From: Mogibacterium sp.
GTDB taxonomy: Bacteria > Bacillota > Clostridia > Peptostreptococcales > Anaerovoracaceae
Assembly: GCA_017433975.1 (NCBI GenBank)
Contig: JAFRGD010000031.1
Location: 62,001 to 126,000, forward strand
DNA length: 64,000 nucleotides
Direction: 5' to 3'
In this document: piece by piece, positions 53,029 through 60,833 of the stretch
How positions within the stretch are numbered: position 1 is the first letter of the stretch
How the letters are laid out: each line of letters opens with the position of its first letter
Made by a program: the position numbers and the translations under genes
Notes under the pieces: generated by a model
Seen by the model: only the letters and a program-made list of their open reading frames with translations
Told to the model about the DNA's origin: nothing
Database searches by the model: none

Positions 53029-54255
53029 ATGAACATTATCGATTACGTCAAGAATAAAAATGCGACCTTCAAAGCGGCGCCGTTCAACAACGTGGACGCG
53101 CTGCTTTTCTGCCAGGTCTTTTACGCGAAGGTCGAAGTGCAGATCCGTGACGGTGCAGTCGTTCCGGGGCCGGAGGGCGTGCCGCTCAAGGAGTTTTACC
53201 GTGCGGAGTACTTTCCGCAGATGTTCGGCGACGGCATGACGGACCACGAGAACGAACTGCTCTTTACCGCCATGTGCGCGAGCCCGCGGTTCCGCGACGT
53301 CCGGATCAAGAACATCGAGACCGACCTCGATGAGGAGAGTGAGAAGCAGTTCGCCGCGGCGACGTTTGTCCTCGACGACCGGACGGAGTTCGTGGCCTTC
53401 CGCGGGACGGACGGGTCCATGCTCGGCTGGAAGGAAGACTTCAACATGGCGTTCATGGACGAGGTCCCTTCGCAAAAGGCGGCCGCCGCGTACCTCAACC
53501 GGTACTATGGGCCGGACGGCCAGGGACAGGACAAGAGAATCTACGTCGGCGGTCACTCCAAGGGCGGAACGCTCGCTGTGTACGGGTCGCTCAAGGCGGG
53601 GCCGGCGGTGCGGGCGCGCCTGATTACGGTGTTCAGCCTGGAGGGGCCGGGGTTCCGCGACGAAGTCTTCCAGCGGCTGCGGGCAATCGAGGAGGCCGAA
53701 GGAATCCGCGTGATCAAGATCGTGCCGCAGGCGTCTCTCGTCGGGATGCTCATGGAAACACAGGGCAAAGTCCTGGTTGTCGAGGCCAAGGCGTTTGGCC
53801 CGATGCAGCACTCCGCCTTCACGTGGCAGATCGAGGGGGACGACTTCCGATATACGGAGCTTTCAAATGCGGGCGACTTCAACAAACGGGTCCTTCACCG
53901 CTGGCTGGAGCGGGTTTCGGACGAGGAGCGGGCGCTTTTTGTGGACCGGCTGTTTGACCTGCTGTTTGACAACGACATCCGGAGCGTGAGCGACATCCGG
54001 AGGATCGGTCCGTCCAAGGTGCGCGAGGTTCTGGAGTCGTTCAGCGGCATGGATGAGGGGAGCCGCCAGACCATGCAGAACGTCCTGTTGCAGCTGGGTG
54101 CGAGCGCGGTGCAGAACATCCCGTCGGAGGATCTGCGGAACGCGTTCGATTCGATCCGCAACTGGTACAGGGAGTCCTTCGGGAGCACGGACGGACAGCG
54201 GACAGAGAATCGGGTAGAGAATCGGGCTTCGGACGAGCGGGGCGTGGAAGAGTAA
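53029..54255 (+). CDS. DUF2974/Mbeg1-like alpha/beta hydrolase
   Basis: A 408-residue protein. FVAFRGTDGSMLGWKEDF and IYVGGHSKGGTLAVYGSL give a lipase-3-like alpha/beta hydrolase with the nucleophile Ser in GHSKGG, as in the DUF2974 (Mbeg1-like) family. The C-terminal 40 residues are charged and of low complexity. It starts six bases after the DUF1846 stop. Substrate unknown; lipid or ester hydrolysis is inferred. Confidence 0.82.
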   Translation: MNIIDYVKNKNATFKAAPFNNVDALLFCQVFYAKVEVQIRDGAVVPGPEGVPLKEFYRAEYFPQMFGDGMTDHENELLFTAMCASPRFRDVRIKNIETDLDEESEKQFAAATFVLDDRTEFVAFRGTDGSMLGWKEDFNMAFMDEVPSQKAAAAYLNRYYGPDGQGQDKRIYVGGHSKGGTLAVYGSLKAGPAVRARLITVFSLEGPGFRDEVFQRLRAIEEAEGIRVIKIVPQASLVGMLMETQGKVLVVEAKAFGPMQHSAFTWQIEGDDFRYTELSNAGDFNKRVLHRWLERVSDEERALFVDRLFDLLFDNDIRSVSDIRRIGPSKVREVLESFSGMDEGSRQTMQNVLLQLGASAVQNIPSEDLRNAFDSIRNWYRESFGSTDGQRTENRVENRASDERGVEE

Positions 54256-54256
54256 C

Positions 54257-55405
54257 TTACGGTCGAGTGACCGCGGCACGGAACCAGCCGCCCGGCAGCG
54301 TGTCGTCCGCGGCGTAGCGGATGGAAAGCTGCGGGTAACGGTCCGCAAAGAAGTGCTTGTTTTCGGCCTTGTGGCCGATCATGTTGGAAAACCAATGGTG
54401 GTTCGAATAGAGTGTAACGGTGACCTGCGGCTGCGGGTCACTTTTTGTTGCGGTGGAAGCGTCGACGGAATGCGCGGCGGATTGGACGGAAGCCTGCGCC
54501 TGGTCGAGGAGGGGGACGATGCGTTCGCGGGCGAGGGCGCCCTCGACCAGCTGGCGGAACGCCGGGTGGTAGGTATCGCCGCTGACGAGGTCCGAGCTCT
54601 TGAGGCCGACGCGCATGATGTTGATGCCGGCCGCGTCGAGGACCTTGTACATGGCGAGGGTGCGCGAGACGGACTCCTCCAGGGTGAGAGGAGTGTACTC
54701 GCCCCGGCACCGCATGTCGTACAGGGCGGTGTCCGGCAGGACGACGGTCGGGTAGAGCCGGGCGAGTGCCGGCCCGAGGGCCGCCGTCTCGCGCGCCGAG
54801 CGGACGCAGCTCTCCGGGCTGTCGCCGGGAAGACCGATCATCAGCTGGATACCGAATTCAAAGCCGTACTCCTTGAGGAGGGCGACCGCCTGGTAGACGG
54901 CCCGGCTGTCGTGCCCGCGGCCGGAAGCGCGGAGGACGTCATCGTCAAAGGACTGCACCCCGAGCTCGACCGTGTCGACGGTGTACGCCCGGAGGTTGTC
55001 CAGGATCTCACGGTCGATGTAATCCGGCCGCGTCGAGAGGTGGACCTTGTCGATGCGGCCGGCGTCTTTATATTCCTTTGCGACTGCGAGGAAGGCGGAC
55101 TGCTCCGCGAGCGGAAGCCCCGTGAAGCTTCCGCCGTAGAACGACACTTCGACGGTACGGACGCCGCCGGCGTTTGCACCGCCTTTGCGCGCTTCCTGGT
55201 TCACGCCGTCCGCCTCGCGATCTGCACCATCGGCTGCAGCCGAAAGCGGCCGGAGCGTGCTGAGCCACGTTTCGATGATGGCCCGCGCGTCCTCCGGTGT
55301 CACGTCGCCGCTCCGCGCCGTGATCCTGCGCTGGTTGCAGAAGACGCAGTCGTGCGGGCAGCCGCGGTGCGGTATGAAGATCGGTATGATGGCGTGTGTT
55401 TTCAT
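54257..55405 (-). CDS. Radical SAM protein, Elp3/YhcC-like
   Basis: A 382-residue radical SAM enzyme with the cluster motif in RGCPHDCVFCNQRRI (CxxxCxxC). EVSFYGGSFTGLP is the GGE-like motif, TVELGVQSFDDDVL the ribose motif region and GFEFGIQLMIGLPGDS the beta-6 motif. The pattern is that of the Elp3-related family without an acetyltransferase domain. A Gly/Ala/Arg-rich insertion of about 25 residues follows the first helix. It converges on the DUF2974 gene with one base between stops. Substrate unknown, RNA being the usual guess for Elp3-like proteins. Confidence 0.82.
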   Translation of the reverse strand: MKTHAIIPIFIPHRGCPHDCVFCNQRRITARSGDVTPEDARAIIETWLSTLRPLSAAADGADREADGVNQEARKGGANAGGVRTVEVSFYGGSFTGLPLAEQSAFLAVAKEYKDAGRIDKVHLSTRPDYIDREILDNLRAYTVDTVELGVQSFDDDVLRASGRGHDSRAVYQAVALLKEYGFEFGIQLMIGLPGDSPESCVRSARETAALGPALARLYPTVVLPDTALYDMRCRGEYTPLTLEESVSRTLAMYKVLDAAGINIMRVGLKSSDLVSGDTYHPAFRQLVEGALARERIVPLLDQAQASVQSAAHSVDASTATKSDPQPQVTVTLYSNHHWFSNMIGHKAENKHFFADRYPQLSIRYAADDTLPGGWFRAAVTRP

Positions 55406-55429
55406 GAAATTACAGAGAAAAACCGGTCG

Positions 55430-56143
55430 TTATACAATTGAACCAATGTCGGTGAGCGGGTAATCCGGGATGGTGATGACTTCCAGGCCGCGGCTTTGGA
55501 TGAAGTCGCGGATCTGGTCAGCGTCCGGGTGCGCGTCGAGGTTGCCGTTGAAGAGGACCGCGGCACGGCCGGGCCCTTGCCCGTCCGGCAGCCGGACCCT
55601 GCCCGTCGCACCGCCGAGGAAGCCCGTATCGTATCCCGGCAGCCGGACGTGACCCGGCGTAACGAGCAGGACGTCCATGCCGGCGCGCCCGCACGGCAGG
55701 GCGATGCCTTTGTCGTAGGTGATGATGGACCGCTCGTCGACGATGACCGTGCTGCACTTGGTGTAGCCCTGCCGGACGTTAATGAACGTCAGGCCGAGTC
55801 CCTCGGCCCGGGCGCGCAGCTCCGGCGCGGTGTAGTCGAGCGCATGGATGAAAAACCGGCCGGTGCACGCCGCGTTGTACGCGACATCGGCCGGATATGT
55901 GCGGCTGAGCTGTCCGGAGCTCCCTGCGAAGCGGTTGTCTGAACTGCCATTGAACTCAGGTGCGAAGACAACCTCCGCGTCGTCCTCGACCCCGAGCCGG
56001 CACAGGAACATGTCCGGGTGGCAGGACAGGCCGTCCGCGACGACGCCTTTGGTCGCGACAAAGACGACATCGTACCCGAGGTCCCGGAGCAGCGTGACCA
56101 GGCGTTCATTCGCTTCTTTTGAGATGTATTTAACGCGTTTCAT
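55430..56143 (-). CDS. DUF6873-like GME-fold protein
   Basis: A 237-residue protein that resembles what is annotated as DUF6873 family GME-fold (guanidino-modifying-enzyme fold) protein: KYISKEANERLVTLLRDLGY, SCHPDMFLCRLG, FINVRQGYTKCSTVIVDE and LFNGNLDAHPDADQIRDFI are its conserved segments. Cys within YTKCSTVIVD and His within SCHPDM could be catalytic. The fold assignment is from family memory and the activity is unknown. Its start overlaps the stop of the upstream ketopantoate-reductase-like gene by 4 bp. Confidence 0.7.
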   Translation of the reverse strand: MKRVKYISKEANERLVTLLRDLGYDVVFVATKGVVADGLSCHPDMFLCRLGVEDDAEVVFAPEFNGSSDNRFAGSSGQLSRTYPADVAYNAACTGRFFIHALDYTAPELRARAEGLGLTFINVRQGYTKCSTVIVDERSIITYDKGIALPCGRAGMDVLLVTPGHVRLPGYDTGFLGGATGRVRLPDGQGPGRAAVLFNGNLDAHPDADQIRDFIQSRGLEVITIPDYPLTDIGSIV

Positions 56144-57102
56144 TCCACTTCCGGCGGAAAGCCGAGCGTCGGACCGATCTTGCGGATCGCTTCGCGGAAC
56201 GTCGGCATTTCCAACCCGTACGTTGCGCCGATGCGCACCGGTTCGATGATGAGCGTTTCGAATTCGTTCTCGCGGCCGGCCTCGACGTCCCGCTGGAGGG
56301 ACGCGTTCGCGTCCGGCAGCATGCGGTCGGCTTTCTGCAGCATGGCTTCCGCGAGGTCGATATCATAGACCGCGCCCATGGCCTCGCCGAGGGCCTGGAC
56401 CTCCCGCGTCATCGCGGCAGCCATGTCGCGCATCGGCCCCGGCACCTGCATTCCACCGATCGTGTCGTGGAAATAGATGCCGACCGCCGCGGTCGGGGAG
56501 GTAAAAGACAATTTGTGGACGGTATCGCGGACGATGTCGTCCGAGACGGTGATCTGAGCCCCGGCTTCCGTGAGGTCCGCGGCGATTTCGGCAGCCGCTT
56601 CCTGCGTAATCGTTTCCGGGCCGAAGCCTTTCTCCGCGCCAAAGGTGACCTGGAACAGCGGGCTTTTCATGAGTACGCCGCCCGCGCCGTCCTTTTGTGC
56701 AGCGATGTAAATCGATCCGTCGATGATCCGGCCCGCGTGCACGTACCGGCGGACGAATTGGCTGATCCGCACGCCGTTCAGGATCGGGATGATCATCGCA
56801 TTGCCCGCGACCCGGTTGAGGAACGGGGCAATGCTTTCGACGGAGTAGCTCTTGGTGCAAAGCCAGATGACGTCCGGCGTCTCCCCGGACGCTGCGTACT
56901 CCTCTGCGCTCATGCAACGGACGGCCGGGATGTACGCAACCGTTTCACCGTCGCCGGTCCGAAGCCGGAGCCGGAGCCCGTTCTCCCGCATGGCCGCGAG
57001 GTGTTCTCCCCGTGCGATCAGCGTGACATCCTTGCCCGCCTTACCGAGGTAAGCTGCCATCGCTCCGCCGGTCCCGCCGGCGCCCACAACCAGATATTTC
57101 AT
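56140..57102 (-). CDS. 2-dehydropantoate 2-reductase (ApbA/PanE-like)
   Basis: A 320-residue NADPH-dependent reductase. The ATG at 57102 has GGGAGG seven bases upstream on the minus strand; the frame extends further but through unlikely sequence. MKYLVVGAGGTGGAMAAYLG is the cofactor motif, LCTKSYSVESIAPFL includes the catalytic-region Lys, and DTVHKLSFTSPTAAVGIYF the C-terminal helical domain. It would reduce ketopantoate in pantothenate synthesis, but no panB/C/D genes are near and PanE-like proteins act on other 2-oxoacids too, so panE is not assigned. Confidence 0.85.
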   Translation of the reverse strand: MKYLVVGAGGTGGAMAAYLGKAGKDVTLIARGEHLAAMRENGLRLRLRTGDGETVAYIPAVRCMSAEEYAASGETPDVIWLCTKSYSVESIAPFLNRVAGNAMIIPILNGVRISQFVRRYVHAGRIIDGSIYIAAQKDGAGGVLMKSPLFQVTFGAEKGFGPETITQEAAAEIAADLTEAGAQITVSDDIVRDTVHKLSFTSPTAAVGIYFHDTIGGMQVPGPMRDMAAAMTREVQALGEAMGAVYDIDLAEAMLQKADRMLPDANASLQRDVEAGRENEFETLIIEPVRIGATYGLEMPTFREAIRKIGPTLGFPPEVE

Positions 57103-57192
57103 GTCCGTATCCTCCCGCTTCTCGGGCTGCGCCTCCCGCGCAACCCGCATTCTACCCGCATTATATACGAAAATATGTCTTTGACAAAGTAC

Positions 57193-57221
57193 TTGAAATC
57201 CGCATTTCGGTGTAATATAAT
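57193..57221 (+). promoter_or_regulatory. Promoter of tRNA-Thr
   Basis: TTGAAA (57193-57198), a 17-bp spacer and TATAAT (57216-57221) lie 25 bp upstream of the tRNA. Confidence 0.8.
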
Positions 57222-57246
57222 AAACAAGCGCGAAAAAAATGAACAT

Positions 57247-57321
57247 GCTACTGTAGCTCAATGGCAGAGCAACGCATTCGTAATGCGTAGGTTGATGGTT
57301 CGACTCCGTTCAGTAGCTCCA
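57247..57321 (+). tRNA. tRNA-Thr (anticodon CGT), CCA encoded
   Basis: The sequence folds as a full cloverleaf: acceptor GCTACTG (57247-57253) with CAGTAGC (57311-57317), D-arm GCTC/GAGC, anticodon arm ACGCA-TTCGTAA-TGCGT with anticodon CGT reading ACG, variable loop AGGTT, and a T-arm GATGG-TTCGACT-CCGTT that contains two G-U type pairs. Discriminator T and CCA are encoded. It has its own promoter and terminator. Confidence 0.95.
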
Positions 57322-57325
57322 GATG

Positions 57326-57357
57326 TAAGGGGCAGCATGAATGCCCCTTATATTTTT
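57326..57357 (+). terminator. Terminator of tRNA-Thr
   Basis: TAAGGGGCA (57326-57334) pairs with TGCCCCTTA (57342-57350) and is followed by TATTTTT. Confidence 0.88.
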
Positions 57358-57438
57358 CTCCCGAATCATTGTTAACGGGCTCCTCGGGAGATGCAGGCGG
57401 AGATCGGCAGGGTCGATGCCTGAAAAAAAGCAAAAGGA

Positions 57439-58173
57439 ATGATTGGCAGCAGAATGAACAAAGGCAACAGAAGAAGAAAAAGAATTCGCATTTTGATAAT
57501 ATTGGTGATTCTTTGCGCGCTGGTGACCGTCGGAATCGACCGGTATGTCGTCAGCGTCGGCGGTGAGTCGCTTTACGCGGCCTGGGCGGACCCGGCGGAC
57601 GAAGCGGCAGACACGGATGACCCGTCCGGCGCCGCGGCACCGGCGTTCTACCAGTGCATCATCGTGCTCGGCGCGTCCGTGCACGACGACGGGACGCCGT
57701 CCCTCATGCTGCGGGACCGGCTCGACAAGGCCATCGAGCTCTACCGGGCGGGCGCCGCGCCAAAGATCCTGGTGTCCGGCGACAACGGTCAGGTGGAGTA
57801 TAACGAAGTCGAGGTCATGAAGAACTACCTGCTGGAAGCGGGCATCCCGGCGGAGGATATCTTCATGGACCACGCAGGCTTTTCCACCTATGAGACCATG
57901 TACCGGGCGCGGGACGTCTTCGGCGTGTCGCGGGCGGTCGTGGTGACCCAGCGGTACCACGAATACCGCGCGCTCTACATCGGGAGCAAACTCGGCATGG
58001 ACGTGTGTGGCGTCTACGCGAGGGACGTGCGGTACACCGGGCAGGCGTACCGCGACATCCGGGAGGTGCTCGCGCGGTGCAAGGACTTCGCGAAGTGCAT
58101 CGTCCAGCCGAAGCCGACGTACCTTGGCGACCCGTTCGACATCACCGGCGACGGCCAGGCGACCTGGAGTTAG
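57439..58173 (+). CDS. SanA/YdcF-like (DUF218) membrane-anchored protein
   Basis: A 244-residue protein with an N-terminal basic stretch (KGNRRRKRIRI) and one membrane helix (LIILVILCALVTVGI). The outside domain has FYQCIIVLGASVHDDGTPS, AAPKILVSGDNG, EAGIPAEDIFMDHAGFST and VVTQRYHEYRALYI, the DUF218 signature of SanA/ElyC/YdcF proteins, linked to envelope integrity. A start at 57454 (MNKGNRRR) is also possible; the site AAAGGA is too close to 57439 to favour that start clearly. Confidence 0.8.
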   Translation: MIGSRMNKGNRRRKRIRILIILVILCALVTVGIDRYVVSVGGESLYAAWADPADEAADTDDPSGAAAPAFYQCIIVLGASVHDDGTPSLMLRDRLDKAIELYRAGAAPKILVSGDNGQVEYNEVEVMKNYLLEAGIPAEDIFMDHAGFSTYETMYRARDVFGVSRAVVVTQRYHEYRALYIGSKLGMDVCGVYARDVRYTGQAYRDIREVLARCKDFAKCIVQPKPTYLGDPFDITGDGQATWS

Positions 58174-58212
58174 CGGCGGACACAGGGACGAAGAACTCTG
58201 TCACATAGTAAT

Positions 58213-58318
58213 AAAACAGGTTATACGTGTTTTCCGAAGCGATCGGCTCTCGGCGCGACAGCAGCGGCCATTCGGCCGCTGCTGAGCAAGGAAAATATGT
58301 ATAACCTGTTTTTTTTAT
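58213..58318. terminator. Large three-stem terminator between convergent genes
   Basis: AAAACAGGTTATAC (58213-58226) is the exact inverse complement of GTATAACCTGTTTT (58299-58312), followed by TTTTATTG. Between them lie a perfect inner hairpin, CAGCAGCGGCC (58259-58269) with GGCCGCTGCTG (58274-58284), and a smaller one, CCGA/TCGG near 58234-58246. The closing stem with two inner hairpins would form a three-way junction of about 100 nt. It separates the SanA-like gene from the ABC genes and is AT-flanked on both sides. Confidence 0.75.
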
Positions 58319-58352
58319 TGTAACAGAAGACTTTGATTTCTGGTGGAGCGTT

Positions 58353-60830
58353 CTAGATGTCCGTGCGCGCGAGGATGGCGGCCGGCGTCTTGCGCATCGT
58401 CCGGAAGACCGGGAGCAGGCCGGCGATCAGGTTGAACGCCAGGATGATCACAAACGACAGAAGCGCGGCGTACGGCGTCACCAGGTACATGCCTTCGAGG
58501 AACTCCGTGATCTGGACGAGGTGGTACATGATGTAGTACATGAGCGCGATGCCCGGAATCGCCGTGATTAGCGTGATCGCGAGGATCTCGCCGGTGAACA
58601 TGCTGTAAATGTCGAATTTCCTGAGACCGATGGCCCGGAGCGTACCGACTTCCTTGATCCGCGACAGGAAGGACGAGCGGAGCATCAGGAACATCTCGAT
58701 CAGCGCGATCAGCAGGATGATCGCCGCGACGATCAGCGCGGACCGGAACGTCGACTGCATCTCTTTGAGGTAGTTGGAGCGGTCGGTGTTGTAGTTGATC
58801 TTGCAGGTGAGGTTCTTTTCTTTGAGAACCGTCCGGAGCGCTGCCGGGTCCTCGGCGTAGACGCTGAAGGTCTTTTGGCCGGACACGTATTTCTGCCAGA
58901 GGGTGTCGGTCGAAACGTACAGGATGTCTTCCATGTTGTCGCTTCGGTAAAACCCGACCAGATTTAGTTTGATCCCGCCGACCCTGACATCGATTTCCTT
59001 GTTTAATTCATATTCCTCGGAACGGTTGATGTTCATGATGACTTCGTATTCGTCCTTCGGCGCGCGGCCGTACTCGATCTTTAGCGCATTTGGGGCGAAT
59101 TTGTAGTCGAGGATCATCATGTCTTCGTTTTCCTCGTCGTAATTATCCCCGTAGTCGTCCCACATGCTGTTTTGCGCGGAATACTGGGTGTATTCGTAAG
59201 TCGGGCTGCCTTCCTTTGCGTTGAGCAGGATGTGTTTGTACATCCCGCCGTCCACATAGATCGACGGGGAGTTCGTATCCGTGATGCCGACGATGGTGAA
59301 GTCGTTGAGGTTGTTCACGCGGGCAGGCCGTTCGAGGAACTGTTCGACGGTCGTGATGCCGCAGGATTTGCCGCCGTCGACCGAGAGGAACTTGTCGAGA
59401 ATCATCCGGTCGACCGCGATTTCGTACTCGTCCTCCGGCATCCGCCCGAGGATGACCTGATCGCTGTCCAGCACCTCCGCAAACGTCAGCGATCCGTTGA
59501 GCGTCATGGCGGCGTTCGCGGTCTGGTAATAGTCGTTCAGCGGGACGGTCATCTGGATGAGAGATGATCCCGGGATGGCGTATGTGCTCTCGTCGAGCGC
59601 TGCGACTTCGTTGATCGTCTGCTCGGACTTGGACGGGTTGGAGACCGTGACGTAATGGTCGTTGGTGGTCAGGAAGTCCTTTTCCTTGATGTCGAGGATG
59701 CCCAGGACGTTACTCACGGCAAAGAACATGAACATCGCCGCGAAGACGAAGCCGAGCAGGAGGAGTTTTTTGATCATGCGGAACTGTCCGACAGACCGGA
59801 ACCCGTTCAACAGCATGTTGAGCGGATTGTAGAGAGAACGGTACCGCGCCTTGAAATTCTCCGGCAGATATTTGTCGTACTGGAAATTGTGATCCGCGTA
59901 GATGGTCTCGTCGATCATGGAGTAGTGTTCGTCGACCATCTCGATGTTGGCCGTCTCGTCGACGACGTTGAAGCGCCCGCCCGTATCGATATACAGGTTT
60001 CCGCCGCGGATGACCATCTTGATGCCGGCCTGGCGCTCCTCGTCGCTGTAGACCTCGACGTTGAAGTTGCCGTCAGTAAAGCTCTTGGAGACCGGGAGGT
60101 CTCTGAGATAGATCTTGTTCTCGAGCTGGTAGTCGAGGAAGCGGGAGGAGTCGTTGACCACGTCGGAGATGATGACGCCGTCCTTCATCTCGATGATCCG
60201 CTCGGAGTAGAACTCGGCGAGCTTGCGCTCGTGCGTGACCAGCAGGACGAGTCTGTCCCTGGAGATGGTCTTGATGATGTTCATGACCTCGAGCGTGTTG
60301 ACGCTGTCGAGGTTGCCGGTCGGCTCGTCCGCGATGATAATGCGCGGGTTCTTGACGATGGCGCGCGCGATGGCGACCCGCTGGCGCTGGCCGCCGGACA
60401 GCGCGTCGGCTGTCTTATTGCGGTATTGATAGATCCCTACAGCTTCGAGGCAGTAGTTGACCCGCTCGCGGATGACCTTGCGGTCCCGGACGCCGACCAT
60501 GCGGAGCGCGACCGCGACGTTTTCGAAAACGGTGCGGTTGTCCAGCAGGTTGTAGTTCTGGAAGATGTAACCGATCTTGGCATTGCGGATCGTGTCCTTG
60601 CGGCCCGAGAGGACGCCGGTGATCCTGTCGTCGTCGATGTAGATCTTGCCGGAGTTTACCTTGTCCAGGCCGCCGATGGCGTTGAGCAGGGTGGTCTTGC
60701 CGCAGCCGGACGGACCGAGGATGGTGACGATGCCGGTCTCCGGCAGCTCGAGCGAGGTGTTGTTGATGACATGGATCTCGTTCGACTTATGATGGTTGAA
60801 GTACTTGTTGACGTTCTGTAACCGGATCAT
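58353..60830 (-). CDS. Fused ABC transporter ATPase-permease (FtsX-like), subunit 2
   Basis: An 825-residue protein with an N-terminal ATPase: Walker [13 protein letters not shown] at 39-50, signature [15 protein letters not shown] at 143-157, Walker [14 protein letters not shown] at 164-176. The permease part starts with a helix near 350-375, has a large extracellular region of about 280 residues, and ends with three helices and the FtsX-type segment [19 protein letters not shown]. Such proteins pump peptides or lipids or act as mechanotransmitters. It starts three bases after subunit 1, so the two probably form a heterodimer. Substrate unknown. Confidence 0.88.
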   Translation of the reverse strand: MIRLQNVNKYFNHHKSNEIHVINNTSLELPETGIVTILGPSGCGKTTLLNAIGGLDKVNSGKIYIDDDRITGVLSGRKDTIRNAKIGYIFQNYNLLDNRTVFENVAVALRMVGVRDRKVIRERVNYCLEAVGIYQYRNKTADALSGGQRQRVAIARAIVKNPRIIIADEPTGNLDSVNTLEVMNIIKTISRDRLVLLVTHERKLAEFYSERIIEMKDGVIISDVVNDSSRFLDYQLENKIYLRDLPVSKSFTDGNFNVEVYSDEERQAGIKMVIRGGNLYIDTGGRFNVVDETANIEMVDEHYSMIDETIYADHNFQYDKYLPENFKARYRSLYNPLNMLLNGFRSVGQFRMIKKLLLLGFVFAAMFMFFAVSNVLGILDIKEKDFLTTNDHYVTVSNPSKSEQTINEVAALDESTYAIPGSSLIQMTVPLNDYYQTANAAMTLNGSLTFAEVLDSDQVILGRMPEDEYEIAVDRMILDKFLSVDGGKSCGITTVEQFLERPARVNNLNDFTIVGITDTNSPSIYVDGGMYKHILLNAKEGSPTYEYTQYSAQNSMWDDYGDNYDEENEDMMILDYKFAPNALKIEYGRAPKDEYEVIMNINRSEEYELNKEIDVRVGGIKLNLVGFYRSDNMEDILYVSTDTLWQKYVSGQKTFSVYAEDPAALRTVLKEKNLTCKINYNTDRSNYLKEMQSTFRSALIVAAIILLIALIEMFLMLRSSFLSRIKEVGTLRAIGLRKFDIYSMFTGEILAITLITAIPGIALMYYIMYHLVQITEFLEGMYLVTPYAALLSFVIILAFNLIAGLLPVFRTMRKTPAAILARTDI

Positions 60831-60833
60831 GCC

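Noticed and set aside
56140..57102. Assignment as panE of pantothenate biosynthesis
   Set aside because: The family match is good but PanE-like reductases are diverse and no pan genes are nearby, so the symbol was withheld.
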